From Pedobacter ureilyticus (lineage in GTDB: Bacteria > Bacteroidota > Bacteroidia > Sphingobacteriales > Sphingobacteriaceae), in NCBI RefSeq assembly GCF_005925345.1, contig NZ_SSHJ01000042.1, positions 1 through 9,871 of the forward strand: a stretch of 9,871 bases of DNA, in the 5' to 3' direction. The notes under the pieces are model-generated. The model did no database searches. It worked only from the letters and a program-made list of their open reading frames with translations, and was not told where the DNA came from. Made by a program: the position numbers and the translations under genes. Numbering within the stretch: position 1 is the first letter of the stretch; the number at the start of each line of letters is the position of its first letter. Below are positions 1 to 5,775 of this stretch, one piece after another.

Positions 1-71
1 AAAAAAGAATGAGGCAATATCTCACGTAGAATATACTTCAAGAAGTTATTTGTTCGGGTTTCTGCTCTCAT
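1..71 (-). CDS. N-terminal fragment of an unidentified gene running off the left edge
   Basis: A short open frame of 23 codons starts at an ATG (complement of 69-71) and stays open to the window edge. It begins MRAETRTNNFLKYILREI. Three things support it as a true start: a purine-rich GAAAAGGG just upstream that would serve as ribosome binding site, a TACATTTG box (complement of 91-98) matching the Bacteroidota -7 consensus TAnnTTTG about 20 bases further up, and the absence of stops. The product cannot be recognised from so few residues. It could still be a chance frame in AT-rich DNA. Confidence 0.42.
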   Translation of the reverse strand, partial: MRAETRTNNFLKYILREILPHSF

Positions 72-90
72 CCCTTTTCACTTTTAGATA

Positions 91-98
91 CAAATGTA
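91..98 (-). promoter_or_regulatory. Candidate -7 promoter box for the left-edge gene
   Basis: The minus strand reads TACATTTG, a full match to the Bacteroidota -7 consensus TAnnTTTG. It lies 19 bases before the ATG at 71 and just before the GAAAAGGG ribosome-binding-like sequence. No convincing -33 TTG was found at the usual distance, so this is a partial match. Confidence 0.38.
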
Positions 99-99
99 T

Positions 100-371
100 G
101 CCTTACAAACATAGGAGTTCGGGATAAGAAAATTATGCTATTTGCTAGCGATAGCGCTTAAAATCTTCGTTCAGCTAATTTTCGGTCTCTTATTTTTCGG
201 GCTGCACCAATAAGCTAAAGCACTTTCTTTGAAAGAAAAATAAGCAACCGAGAGTTTTTGTTACTTTTTGCGGTCAAAAAGTAAGAGCCCTGCGGCGGCG
301 AGCTAAAAAAATACGTTCAATGCGAATTTCTCAAGAATTGTAAAAATACTTAACCCGAACCCACGTTAAAT
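100..371. other. Intergenic stretch with repeat-like hairpins, no gene seen
   Basis: I find no credible coding frame here on either strand. The stretch holds two small perfect inverted repeats described separately (225-237 and 261-284) and a run of poly-A/poly-T words. The text around 221-290 resembles dispersed intergenic repeats that I associate with Bacteroidota genomes, but copy number cannot be judged from one window. Confidence 0.45.
225..284. repeat. Paired small inverted repeats, REP-like
   Basis: Two hairpins stand close together. CTTTC-ttt-GAAAG is at 225-237. TTACTTTTTG (261-270) pairs perfectly with CAAAAAGTAA (275-284) across a 4-base loop cggt. Neither is followed by a T-tract on its own strand, so they do not look like terminators. 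The form suits a dispersed intergenic repeat; a protein-binding site or chance in AT-rich DNA are alternatives. Confidence 0.4.
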
Positions 372-408
372 AAAAAACTCACTGAATAAGATTTCAGTGA
401 GTTTTTTT
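372..408. terminator. Bidirectional intrinsic terminator
   Basis: CTCACTGAA (378-386) pairs perfectly with TTCAGTGAG (393-401) across a 6-base loop. The stem is flanked by an A-run (372-377) and a T-run (402-408), which become U-tracts on either strand. It lies 18 bases past the stop of the minus-strand DUF3667 gene and would end that operon; it would also stop any transcript coming from the left. Confidence 0.85.
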
Positions 409-426
409 GTGCGTTTCTTAACGCCG

Positions 427-1254
427 TTAAGCTGCTCCTCCTGGTTTAATATATTCTAGCGCTTCTGGACCTTGGGTAATTAAATAAATAAATATACCAA
501 TCATTAAAGTTACCATTAAAATCCCGAACGCTACTAATGTTAAACCCAATGTAGCCAAAACCCGCCATACTACCTGTTTCAAAGGTTTCTCTGGATAATA
601 ACCTTTAAAAAACCAAATTAATATAAAAGGAACTATGAGCGATGCGAAAGAAACGATTGTGGCAAAATAACTTAGGTTATGCCTCAGCAGAAATAATATA
701 GGATAAACAAATAAAATGCTTACCAAGGTGTAAGTAGATAAAATATAGGCATTCATCACAATGTGCTCATAATAATTGGCTCTCCATTTATGAAAAGCAA
801 TCCATGTAGTAAGCGCAAAAATGGGTATTAGCCCTAACATAATGAATGAGTTATAACCAGTAGAAATGGCCAGATAATCGTTCATGAAAGGAGAATTTAA
901 GTGTTGCCCAGTGTAAAATTCTTTCATTATACTGGCCAAACCTATAATCTTAAAAGAAATGAAAGCAGAAATACCACTTAAAATAAAGGTTAATAGTAAA
1001 GGTTTGTAGTGATTTACCCTATTGCCCTCAATAAACTCCCTAGCTGTTTTTCCCGGGCTTTTGATTAATTTCTTAATAGTGTACAAGAAACCTTTGTTGG
1101 TATGAATAAGTAAGTATTGAATTTCATCGGTAACGTACTTTTTGTCTATTCTTTTAAATCGCTTTTGCCCACAATGGCGGCAAAAATTTTCGTCAATTGT
1201 GTAGTCGCAGTTTAGGCACGTTTGCTCTACTGTCTTATTAGTGGCTTCGCTCAT
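427..1254 (-). CDS. DUF3667-family zinc-ribbon integral membrane protein
   Basis: A protein of 275 residues that I place in the DUF3667 family, found in Bacteroidota and of unknown function. An N-terminal zinc-ribbon is visible as two CxxC pairs (C13/C16 and C25/C28, the second within FCRHCGQK). The conserved stretch SPGKTAREFIEGNR then YKPL (residues 66-86) is typical of the family. About five hydrophobic segments follow (near 85-105, 137-153, 168-190, 196-217 and 236-260), so the ribbon probably faces the cytoplasm with the rest in the membrane. The frame stays open 51 codons further upstream, but I chose the ATG at 1254: it directly precedes the cysteine motif and overlaps the stop of the upstream gene as ATGA, a sign of translational coupling. 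No partner or substrate is indicated. Confidence 0.85.
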   Translation of the reverse strand: MSEATNKTVEQTCLNCDYTIDENFCRHCGQKRFKRIDKKYVTDEIQYLLIHTNKGFLYTIKKLIKSPGKTAREFIEGNRVNHYKPLLLTFILSGISAFISFKIIGLASIMKEFYTGQHLNSPFMNDYLAISTGYNSFIMLGLIPIFALTTWIAFHKWRANYYEHIVMNAYILSTYTLVSILFVYPILFLLRHNLSYFATIVSFASLIVPFILIWFFKGYYPEKPLKQVVWRVLATLGLTLVAFGILMVTLMIGIFIYLITQGPEALEYIKPGGAA

Positions 1255-1502
1255 TTTTGTTCGCGTTTTTTTAATTCTATATGTAAGGTCTTTAGCTGCA
1301 AGAACAAAGGCAGCAAGGTTATAGGGAATACTGCCAAGGGTATAAATAATTTTGCATTTGATTTGCTGACATAGAAATATACAGCCAAAGCAATTAACAC
1401 CAGCCACATTAGGCTAAATCCGGTAAGTACGCCTTTTAGTAAATTTCTTCTTTTGATTATTTTTTCAGTGCTTAGCGCCGCTAAACTGTTATCGTTGGCC
1501 AT
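1251..1502 (-). CDS. Small two-helix membrane protein, hypothetical
   Basis: An 83-residue protein of no recognised family. It has a charged N-terminus (TEKIIKRRN), two hydrophobic segments (about 22-45 and 51-69) separated by a short polar turn, and a basic tail ending KKREQK; by the positive-inside rule both ends probably face the cytoplasm. Its stop overlaps the start of the DUF3667 gene by 4 bases, and a -7-like box lies about 50 bases upstream, so it is the first gene of a two-gene operon. The overlap suggests the two proteins are made together and may associate in the membrane; that is inference from layout only. Confidence 0.75.
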   Translation of the reverse strand: MANDNSLAALSTEKIIKRRNLLKGVLTGFSLMWLVLIALAVYFYVSKSNAKLFIPLAVFPITLLPLFLQLKTLHIELKKREQK

Positions 1503-1551
1503 TTTTTTTTTGAAAATCCGAATTAGGTTTAAACTTCAATGTTTGTTTGTG

Positions 1552-1559
1552 CAAATATA
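1552..1559 (-). promoter_or_regulatory. Candidate -7 promoter box for the small membrane protein/DUF3667 operon
   Basis: The minus strand reads TATATTTG, a full match to the Bacteroidota -7 consensus TAnnTTTG, ending 49 bases before the ATG at 1502. A TTGG (complement of 1584-1587) lies 24 bases upstream, a little farther than the usual -33 spacing, so only the -7 box is well supported. Confidence 0.5.
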
Positions 1560-1618
1560 ATTTAATTACAATTGCTAAAAAAACCAATATTAACGTATCT
1601 AACCTGATGCTTTCACTT

Positions 1619-1749
1619 AGAAACTGTTTAAATTTTTGTTGATTAAAATACAAGTGTCATATTGAGCTTGTCGAAACATTCTTTGGAAGTAGTCTTCGAC
1701 AAGCGCAGACTGACAATTAAGAAGTTTAACGGAAATTTAAACAGTTTCT
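1619..1749. repeat. 131-bp long-hairpin element (MITE- or REP-like)
   Basis: A nested inverted repeat fills the gap between two divergently transcribed genes. The outer 17-bp arms match perfectly: AGAAACTGTTTAAATTT (1619-1635) against its complement at 1733-1749. The inner 10-bp arms are also perfect: GCTTGTCGAA (1666-1675) and TTCGACAAGC (1695-1704). The sequence between them pairs imperfectly, including TGTCA at 1655-1659 opposite TGACA. The loop is about 19 bases. Nothing in it encodes a transposase. Similar 'gcttgtcgaa' hairpins occur scattered in Sphingobacteriaceae genomes as I recall them, but no second copy is in this window. Confidence 0.65.
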
Positions 1750-1838
1750 TGGCTTTTGCAAGTATATTAGTGAAATATCTAATTAAAATCTTTAAACGTT
1801 CGTGAGATAACCTTAAATTCGGTTTTAAATAGAAAGAT

Positions 1839-2474
1839 ATGTTGAGATCAAGAAACTCTTTACTGCTAGTGGTAATTTGCACTTGCGTTTTCCTTTTGTT
1901 TATTCCTAAACAGAGTGTAGCTCAAATTAAAACGAGTAGCGATACCGTTAAAATTTTGCCCAAGGCCAGGTGGGGAGGCGTAACGGGTAGGCCGTACAAA
2001 CAACATGTGCCTGTTAAAATAACAGTACACCACGAAGGGGGAAAGTTATTGACCAAAAACGATGATGCGTTTAAGCGTTTAAAGAATATCCAAACTTGGG
2101 GCATGGGACCCGATCGTAAATGGGCCGATGTACCTTATCATTTATTGATAGCGCCAGATGGAACAGTTTTAGAAGGTAGAAACCCGCTAACTGTTGGCGA
2201 AACCAATACTGAATACGACCCTACAGGACATTTGCTAATTTGCTTCTTGGGTAACTATAACCAACAAAAGCTAGACGATCATTTGTTAGACGTATTGGTA
2301 CGTTTATTAGCAGATCAATGCATAAAATATAATATATCCCCGAATGAAATTTCTACCCACCGCGATCACAGCACCCAAACTACCTGTCCCGGTGATGATA
2401 TTTATAGTTATTTTAAAAATGGATATATCGTAAAAAAGGTAAACAAACTGGTTAAAAAGAGAATTTCTCAATAA
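1839..2474 (+). CDS. Secreted N-acetylmuramoyl-L-alanine amidase (Amidase_2/PGRP fold)
   Basis: A 211-residue zinc amidase that should cut the bond between N-acetylmuramic acid and L-alanine in peptidoglycan. Residues 1-28 form a signal peptide (MLRSR basic start, hydrophobic core, SVA|Q cleavage site), so it acts in the periplasm or outside. Catalytic features of the T7-lysozyme/PGRP fold are present in order: His64-His65 in VHHEGG, Tyr100-His101 in DVPYHLLIAPDG, and His174 with Cys183 in STHRDHSTQTTCPGD; His64 or His65, His174 and Cys183 would hold the zinc. Length is normal for a single-domain member. It stands alone, with no clear promoter match; the ATG at 1839 follows a weak AGAAAG. A role in wall turnover or in attack on other bacteria cannot be separated from sequence alone. 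Confidence 0.88.
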   Translation: MLRSRNSLLLVVICTCVFLLFIPKQSVAQIKTSSDTVKILPKARWGGVTGRPYKQHVPVKITVHHEGGKLLTKNDDAFKRLKNIQTWGMGPDRKWADVPYHLLIAPDGTVLEGRNPLTVGETNTEYDPTGHLLICFLGNYNQQKLDDHLLDVLVRLLADQCIKYNISPNEISTHRDHSTQTTCPGDDIYSYFKNGYIVKKVNKLVKKRISQ

Positions 2475-2492
2475 TAATTCTCGTCTATAATT

Positions 2493-2534
2493 ATCTGTAT
2501 TATGATTTTTTATTACAGATTGACTTTGTTTTTT
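2493..2534 (+). terminator. Weak candidate terminator after the amidase gene
   Basis: ATCTGTA (2493-2499) pairs with TACAGAT (2514-2520) across a T-rich loop, followed after a few bases by a T-rich stretch (2525-2534). The stem is short and AT-rich, so termination here would be weak. Confidence 0.33.
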
Positions 2535-2842
2535 GTAATTTATTGATGTTTTATTTCTCTTTCAATTTTAGAACAGTGAGCTCGAATTTATTATACGATA
2601 AGACAAGTATCTAATTCGGGGATATTTGGCTATTAAAAAGAAATGGAGATAGTCCCGAAGTCCTATCCCCATCATCTAAATTAACGCTCTCGGGACAAAT
2701 GTATAAATTAATTTTGATTTTAAGTGTAGTCTAGTAATATTTTTTAAGACTTTTATTTTAACTTGTTGATAGTCAGTTTTAAGCTAAATTTCGTTATCCT
2801 AAATTATTAACATAGATCAAGAGCGTAAGGTTAAAATACACT
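2535..2842. other. Intergenic stretch with overlapping inverted repeats, no gene seen
   Basis: No coding frame is credible between the amidase and the YceI gene. The stretch contains competing inverted repeats: GGGGATA (2618-2624) can pair with TATCCCC (2664-2670), GTCCCGA (2652-2658) with TCGGGAC (2690-2696), and TTCGGG (2616-2621) with CCCGAA (2654-2659). This could be part of a small RNA or a repeat remnant; nothing identifies it. Confidence 0.35.
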
Positions 2843-2850
2843 TAACTTTG
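2843..2850 (+). promoter_or_regulatory. Candidate -7 promoter box for the YceI gene
   Basis: TAACTTTG matches the Bacteroidota -7 consensus TAnnTTTG and lies 55 bases before the ATG at 2906. No good -33 TTG is seen at 19-21 bases upstream. Transcription would start near 2857, giving a leader of about 50 bases. Confidence 0.48.
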
Positions 2851-2905
2851 CGTTATTAATTGATAACTGAATTAACAATTAACATTAATTATAAAAACAA
2901 TAAAC

Positions 2906-3574
2906 ATGAGAAAACTACTTTTTGCGCTTCCGGCGCTTGTTTTACTAGCATCTTGCGGTGGCTCTAGCAATACAGCAGCAACAACAACAGAACAAACAGC
3001 TGCCGAGCAAACAGGGCAAACTTTTATGATTGACACGCTAACCACTACGGTAGATTGGAAAGGTGCACATAAAGGCGGCTTAGCACCACGTTGGGGTAAA
3101 ATTGGTGTAAACTTAGGTACTATTTCAGTACAGAACGATTCGATAAGTGGTGGCGAGTTTATGGTAAATATGGCTTCACTTTCAGTAGATCCGGCATCGG
3201 TAACGGAAGAAGGTAAAAAAGCAACTGACTTGGAAGGCCATTTAAAAAGTGCAGATTTCTTTGACGTAGCCAAAGCACCAACCGCAAAATTTGTAATCAC
3301 CAAAGTAGAGCCTTATACCGCAACAGCGGAAGCCAGCTTAATTGCTGATCCAAATTACCTGATCAGTGGAAACCTAACACTTAAAGATAAAACCTTAAAC
3401 GTAACTTTTCCCGCTAAAGTTCAGGTTACTTCAGACGTAGTTACTGCATCTGCGAAATTTGTGATCGACAGAAGTGCGTGGGGCATCAATTATAAAACAG
3501 AAGGCAGCGCTGAAAACTGGATGATCTCTAAAGATGTAGAGATTGGACTTAACCTTAATGCAAAAAAGAACTAA
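2906..3574 (+). CDS. YceI-family lipoprotein
   Basis: A 222-residue YceI-like protein. This family forms a lipocalin-like beta-barrel that binds isoprenoid or similar long-chain lipids in the periplasm; the ligand here is not known. A lipoprotein signal peptide is clear: basic MRK, hydrophobic core, and lipobox LASC with the acylated Cys17. A Thr/Gln-rich linker (about 18-40) separates the anchor from the YceI domain (about 40-220), which shows the usual VDWKGAHKGG start, the segment with DLEGHLKSADFFDVAKAPTA, and the closing IDRSAWGINY. No acidic export motif follows the cysteine, so surface exposure is not suggested. It is a single-gene unit, with its own -7 box upstream and a strong terminator downstream. 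Confidence 0.9.
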   Translation: MRKLLFALPALVLLASCGGSSNTAATTTEQTAAEQTGQTFMIDTLTTTVDWKGAHKGGLAPRWGKIGVNLGTISVQNDSISGGEFMVNMASLSVDPASVTEEGKKATDLEGHLKSADFFDVAKAPTAKFVITKVEPYTATAEASLIADPNYLISGNLTLKDKTLNVTFPAKVQVTSDVVTASAKFVIDRSAWGINYKTEGSAENWMISKDVEIGLNLNAKKN

Positions 3575-3603
3575 GAAAAAATCGCTAAGCGAAATTAATT
3601 ATA

Positions 3604-3650
3604 ACAAACAGCCCGGCAACCTATTTATTGCTGGGCTGTTTGTATTTTTG
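3604..3650 (+). terminator. Strong intrinsic terminator of the YceI gene
   Basis: A 16-bp stem joins 3604-3619 (ACAAACAGCCCGGCAA) with 3628-3643 across an 8-base loop, with a single G-T wobble. It is followed by ATTTTTG (3644-3650), giving a U-tract on the plus-strand transcript. It starts 30 bases after the YceI stop. Confidence 0.88.
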
Positions 3651-3883
3651 TGTTGCGAGTGATTAGTTTACAGTGACCATAACTAATACATAGGCGGGTA
3701 CGCTAAATAAATAACGAAACTCGAACAATAATTACAAATTCTAAAATAGTGAATTGCAAATAAAATAAGCCTTAGTTATAAGCGGTATTACTTACTTTTT
3801 ACTAACAGCTATCTCATCAAAAAAAAAGCCATTTCTTATACCCGTTATTGACAGTTTGTTGTTTTTCCTTCTATTGTCAATGT
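3651..3883. other. Convergent intergenic gap, no gene seen
   Basis: The space between the YceI terminator and the stop of the minus-strand VOC gene is AT-rich with no credible frame. An inverted repeat ATTGACA (3847-3853)/TGTCAAT (3875-3881) lies just past the VOC stop and could weakly end that operon. On the minus strand its stem is not directly followed by a T-run, although one occurs about 20 bases later (complement of 3820-3828). Confidence 0.4.
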
Positions 3884-4234
3884 TTAAATATTTTGTCCGA
3901 ATGTTAACAAGTTATTATCAGGGTCAAGTAGTGCAAATTCTTTTTGTCCCCAAGGTTGTGCCTTTAATGTGCCGTTGGGATGAATTGCTGTTTTACTGTC
4001 AAGCAAAGATTGATACAAATTGTCGATATTATTAGTTCTTATGTAAACTTGCCCATAATTCTCTTTTGGGTTAAGTGCTTTAAATTCAAAAAAGTGAATT
4101 TCTATATTGTCTTTTTGAATCATTAAGTATCCCTCATAATCGCCAAGTTCTTTAAAGCCTAATTGGTTTATGTAATAATTTCTTGTGATAGATTTATTAC
4201 GCATCGGTAGTTTTGGATTTATGTTTGTTAGCAT
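3884..4234 (-). CDS. VOC-superfamily protein, bleomycin-resistance/glyoxalase-like
   Basis: A 116-residue single-domain protein of the vicinal oxygen chelate fold, close in form to proteins annotated as bleomycin-resistance (Ble/ShBle-type) proteins, which work by binding the drug rather than by catalysis. Visible features are the opening MLTNINPKLPMRNK, YYINQLGF (residues 20-27), the strand IEIHFFEF with His47, GQVYIRTNNIDNLY in the second half, and the closing PWGQKEFALLDPDNNLLTFGQ. Members of this type act as dimers. The start is 29 bases after the stop of the AraC regulator gene on the same strand, so the two are probably co-transcribed and the regulator may control it. True resistance function is unproven; the fold also covers isomerases and dioxygenases. 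Confidence 0.85.
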   Translation of the reverse strand: MLTNINPKLPMRNKSITRNYYINQLGFKELGDYEGYLMIQKDNIEIHFFEFKALNPKENYGQVYIRTNNIDNLYQSLLDSKTAIHPNGTLKAQPWGQKEFALLDPDNNLLTFGQNI

Positions 4235-4263
4235 TGTTTTAATTTTAAACGATTTTGTATTTG

Positions 4264-5166
4264 TTAACTTATCGGAATATAGAAGTCAACGATGGCTTTG
4301 TTTTCTGGATGTTCGCTAAAGTTATTATGGAATATTTCGAATGGATTTTTGTCTGTTTTTTTATAGCCATTTTCATTCATCCAAACGAAAAGGCCATTCC
4401 AAGATTTTTCAAAATCCTTGGGCTCAATTTCAAAACGGCCGACAATACATTTTCCTTTTTCAATAGCCGTAAGACCAATTTCTCCACTTACTTCTATCGG
4501 TTCTTTTAATAGTAAGCAAGCGCTCATTCTAACTTTCTCGGGTTCTGTAATTTTAAAACTATCATGATAAATTCTCGCCATTTTAAAATCAGGGGTTTCG
4601 GTTAGCCCTTTTGGTTTCGCCCACTTGATGAGTTTTTCGAAAGCACTGTGCAAGCCACTTACCCCAATTTGAGTGAGAAAAGCAAAATCCAATTTCGGTG
4701 TCTCTTTAATTTCAATTTTTGCATTCATTTTAATCCAATTTTTATGATGATTAATGTTACAAATGTAATCTTCAAAAATTGGGCGAATTTGTCCATTCTT
4801 GCTTTCAATTTTACCAATCTTGCTATAATTGCTTGGGCTTAATTTTCTGAATTCGGACGGACTTACTCCGTAGACTTTTTTAAAAGTCCTTGTAAACGAA
4901 GAGTTACTATTAAAACCATAACTAAATGCAAGTTCAGAAATTGTTATTTCTTTTTGATGAATTAGCAATGAAGCTGTTTTCTCAATTCTTTTGCGGGTAA
5001 TGTATGAATTAATGGTTTCGCTGGTATACGCTTTAAAAAGTCTATGTAAATGAAACGGAGAATAATACGCAAGTTCGGAAAGCATTTCTAACGACAGATC
5101 ACTACTCAAATTGCTGTCAATGTATGTCAAGATCTTATTTATTCGTTTGATGTATTCTTCGTTCAT
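4264..5166 (-). CDS. AraC-family regulator with C-terminal GyrI-like effector-binding domain
   Basis: A 300-residue transcription regulator. The N-terminal AraC DNA-binding domain (about 1-108) has both helix-turn-helix units: the first around SELAYYSPFHLHRLFKAYTS, the second the family signature ISELAFSYGF...FTRTFKKVYGVSPSEFR (76-107). The C-terminal part (about 147-300) resembles the GyrI-like/AraC_E_bind small-molecule domain of the Rob/BmrR type, with VSGEIGLTAIEKGKCIVGRFE and a closing VDFYIPI. The frame is open 40 codons further up, but I take the ATG at 5166 because the HTH family begins near MNEEYIKRINK and the extension has no family features. It precedes the VOC gene by 29 bases; together they look like a ligand-sensing regulator and its drug-binding target. 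The ligand is unknown. Confidence 0.88.
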   Translation of the reverse strand: MNEEYIKRINKILTYIDSNLSSDLSLEMLSELAYYSPFHLHRLFKAYTSETINSYITRKRIEKTASLLIHQKEITISELAFSYGFNSNSSFTRTFKKVYGVSPSEFRKLSPSNYSKIGKIESKNGQIRPIFEDYICNINHHKNWIKMNAKIEIKETPKLDFAFLTQIGVSGLHSAFEKLIKWAKPKGLTETPDFKMARIYHDSFKITEPEKVRMSACLLLKEPIEVSGEIGLTAIEKGKCIVGRFEIEPKDFEKSWNGLFVWMNENGYKKTDKNPFEIFHNNFSEHPENKAIVDFYIPIS

Positions 5167-5420
5167 TTTTTTGATGCACGTTAGCAAAAGTTGGTTTTTC
5201 GTAAAAGTCTTTATTACGACATTAGCTTTGATGCCAATTTTGGTAAACTGATAGTTAAGCGAATTTTTCTGTACCCTAAAATACAAAACATTTTAACTTA
5301 AGCCCTAAGTTGGTACTAGCGAAATGATTATCGTACAAAAAATACGTGATGGACTAAATTATTTGCTTAGTCCACAGGTTTTGGTTCTGATCTTCGAAAT
5401 GACGCCAGTAGGTAAAAACA
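5167..5420. other. Intergenic stretch upstream of the AraC gene
   Basis: No gene is supported here. It must hold the promoter of the minus-strand AraC gene, but I could not find a convincing TAnnTTTG box. A clean hairpin TGGACTAA (5350-5357)/TTAGTCCA (5367-5374) with a 9-base loop is present; its function is unclear. Confidence 0.4.
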
Positions 5421-5449
5421 AAAAAAGCAGCTCTTTTCAGAACTGCTTT
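5421..5449 (-). terminator. Intrinsic terminator directly after the tRNA remnant
   Basis: On the minus strand AAAGCAG pairs with CTGCTTT (plus positions 5443-5449 and 5424-5430), with an inner TCT/AGA extension and a short loop, followed by a T-run from the A-run at 5421-5426. It lies 6 bases past the presumed discriminator base of the tRNA remnant, the spacing normal for a tRNA gene and its terminator. No complete gene on the minus strand upstream needs it, so it appears to be left over from an intact tRNA transcription unit. Confidence 0.65.
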
Positions 5450-5454
5450 CAAAA

Positions 5455-5470
5455 CTCGGGGTGGAAGGAC
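5455..5470 (-). other. Putative tRNA 3'-end fragment, candidate att site of an island
   Basis: Read on the minus strand this is GTCCTTCCACCCCGAG. It can be parsed as the last two T-loop bases (GT), the T-stem 3' strand (CCTTC), the acceptor 3' strand (CACCCCG), and discriminator A. The partner acceptor strand would be CGGGGTG, which fits tRNA-Pro-type acceptors, but neither it, nor a TTCGA T-loop, nor any tRNA body is found to the right; the match stops at 5470/5471. A truncated tRNA 3' end with its terminator intact is the scar left at the distal end of an element integrated into a tRNA gene. The CCA end is not encoded, as is common in this phylum. The identification rests on a 16-base match, so chance is possible. 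Confidence 0.45.
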
Positions 5471-5626
5471 ATGCTATTGTCGTCGGAATTTCTGTACGAT
5501 CTAGGGCTGTTGGCGAGGCTACGGCAGAAAATGATGGAGCTAGATCCTCAACTTTTAAACAAGATTACGATGAAATAATGTGTTTTTTTCGCATGCATTA
5601 ATTTCAATTGACTTCAATCAATTTTA

Positions 5627-5639
5627 TCTCTAGTAGTGA
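5627..5639. promoter_or_regulatory. Operator-like palindrome, site A
   Basis: TCTCTAGTAGTGA is the reverse-strand form of the motif TCTCTACTAGAGA with one mismatch (complement TCACTACTAGAGA). It is the most upstream of three copies, its centre at 5633, 22 bases (about two helical turns) from the centre of site B. Confidence 0.55.
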
Positions 5640-5648
5640 ACTTTAATT

Positions 5649-5661
5649 TCTCTACTAGAGA
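5649..5661. promoter_or_regulatory. Operator-like palindrome, site B (perfect copy)
   Basis: TCTCTACTAGAGA is a perfect 13-bp palindrome around a central base, the form expected for a site bound by a symmetric protein dimer. Its centre is at 5655. It contains CTAG, a rare word in many bacterial genomes, which makes three nearby copies less likely by chance. Confidence 0.62.
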
Positions 5662-5683
5662 CTACTTATTAAAATTTGCATTT

Positions 5684-5696
5684 ACTCTACTAGAGA
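5684..5696. promoter_or_regulatory. Operator-like palindrome, site C
   Basis: ACTCTACTAGAGA matches site B at 12 of 13 positions, with 12 bases (5685-5696) identical to it in the same orientation. Its centre at 5690 is 35 bases from site B and lies about 28 bases upstream of the presumed -33 box of the MBL/patatin operon. Confidence 0.6.
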
Positions 5697-5717
5697 TATT
5701 AAGTTGTAAATTTCTTA

Positions 5718-5749
5718 TTGCATGTAAATAATAAAATCTAGTATATTTA
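5718..5749 (+). promoter_or_regulatory. Candidate promoter of the MBL/MBL/patatin operon with an overlapping half-site
   Basis: TTG (5718-5720) and TATATTTA (5742-5749; seven of eight bases of TAnnTTTG counting the free positions) are separated by 21 bases, close to the Bacteroidota -33/-7 spacing. Transcription would start near 5756, about 20 bases before the first ATG. A TCTAGTA core (5737-5743) from the upstream palindromes overlaps the -7 box, which would suit direct repression by whatever binds sites A to C. Confidence 0.45.
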
Positions 5750-5775
5750 TACTTTAAATCCAAATCAAACTTGAC

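Noticed and set aside
1255..1407. Longer start for the DUF3667 protein
   Set aside because: The extra 51 codons overlap the small membrane protein gene and lie before the family's start; the ATGA-coupled start at 1254 is preferred.
1643..1882. Minus-strand frame of 79 codons
   Set aside because: It crosses the hairpin element and the start of the amidase gene on the other strand and encodes no recognisable motif; it is a by-product of these.
5167..5286. Longer start for the AraC regulator
   Set aside because: The 40 extra residues show no domain features and the family normally begins just before the first helix of the HTH region.
5350..5374. Terminator at the TGGACTAA/TTAGTCCA hairpin
   Set aside because: Neither strand has a T-run directly after the stem, and it lies upstream of the AraC gene where no transcript needs ending.
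5471..5550. Complete tRNA gene on the minus strand
   Set aside because: No CGGGGTG acceptor 5' strand, TTCGA T-loop or anticodon arm was found upstream of the 3' fragment, so only a remnant is called.
5324..5578. Plus-strand frame of 84 codons (begins MIIVQKIRDGLNY)
   Set aside because: It runs straight through a hairpin, an intrinsic terminator and the tRNA-like fragment, which explain the sequence better than a protein.
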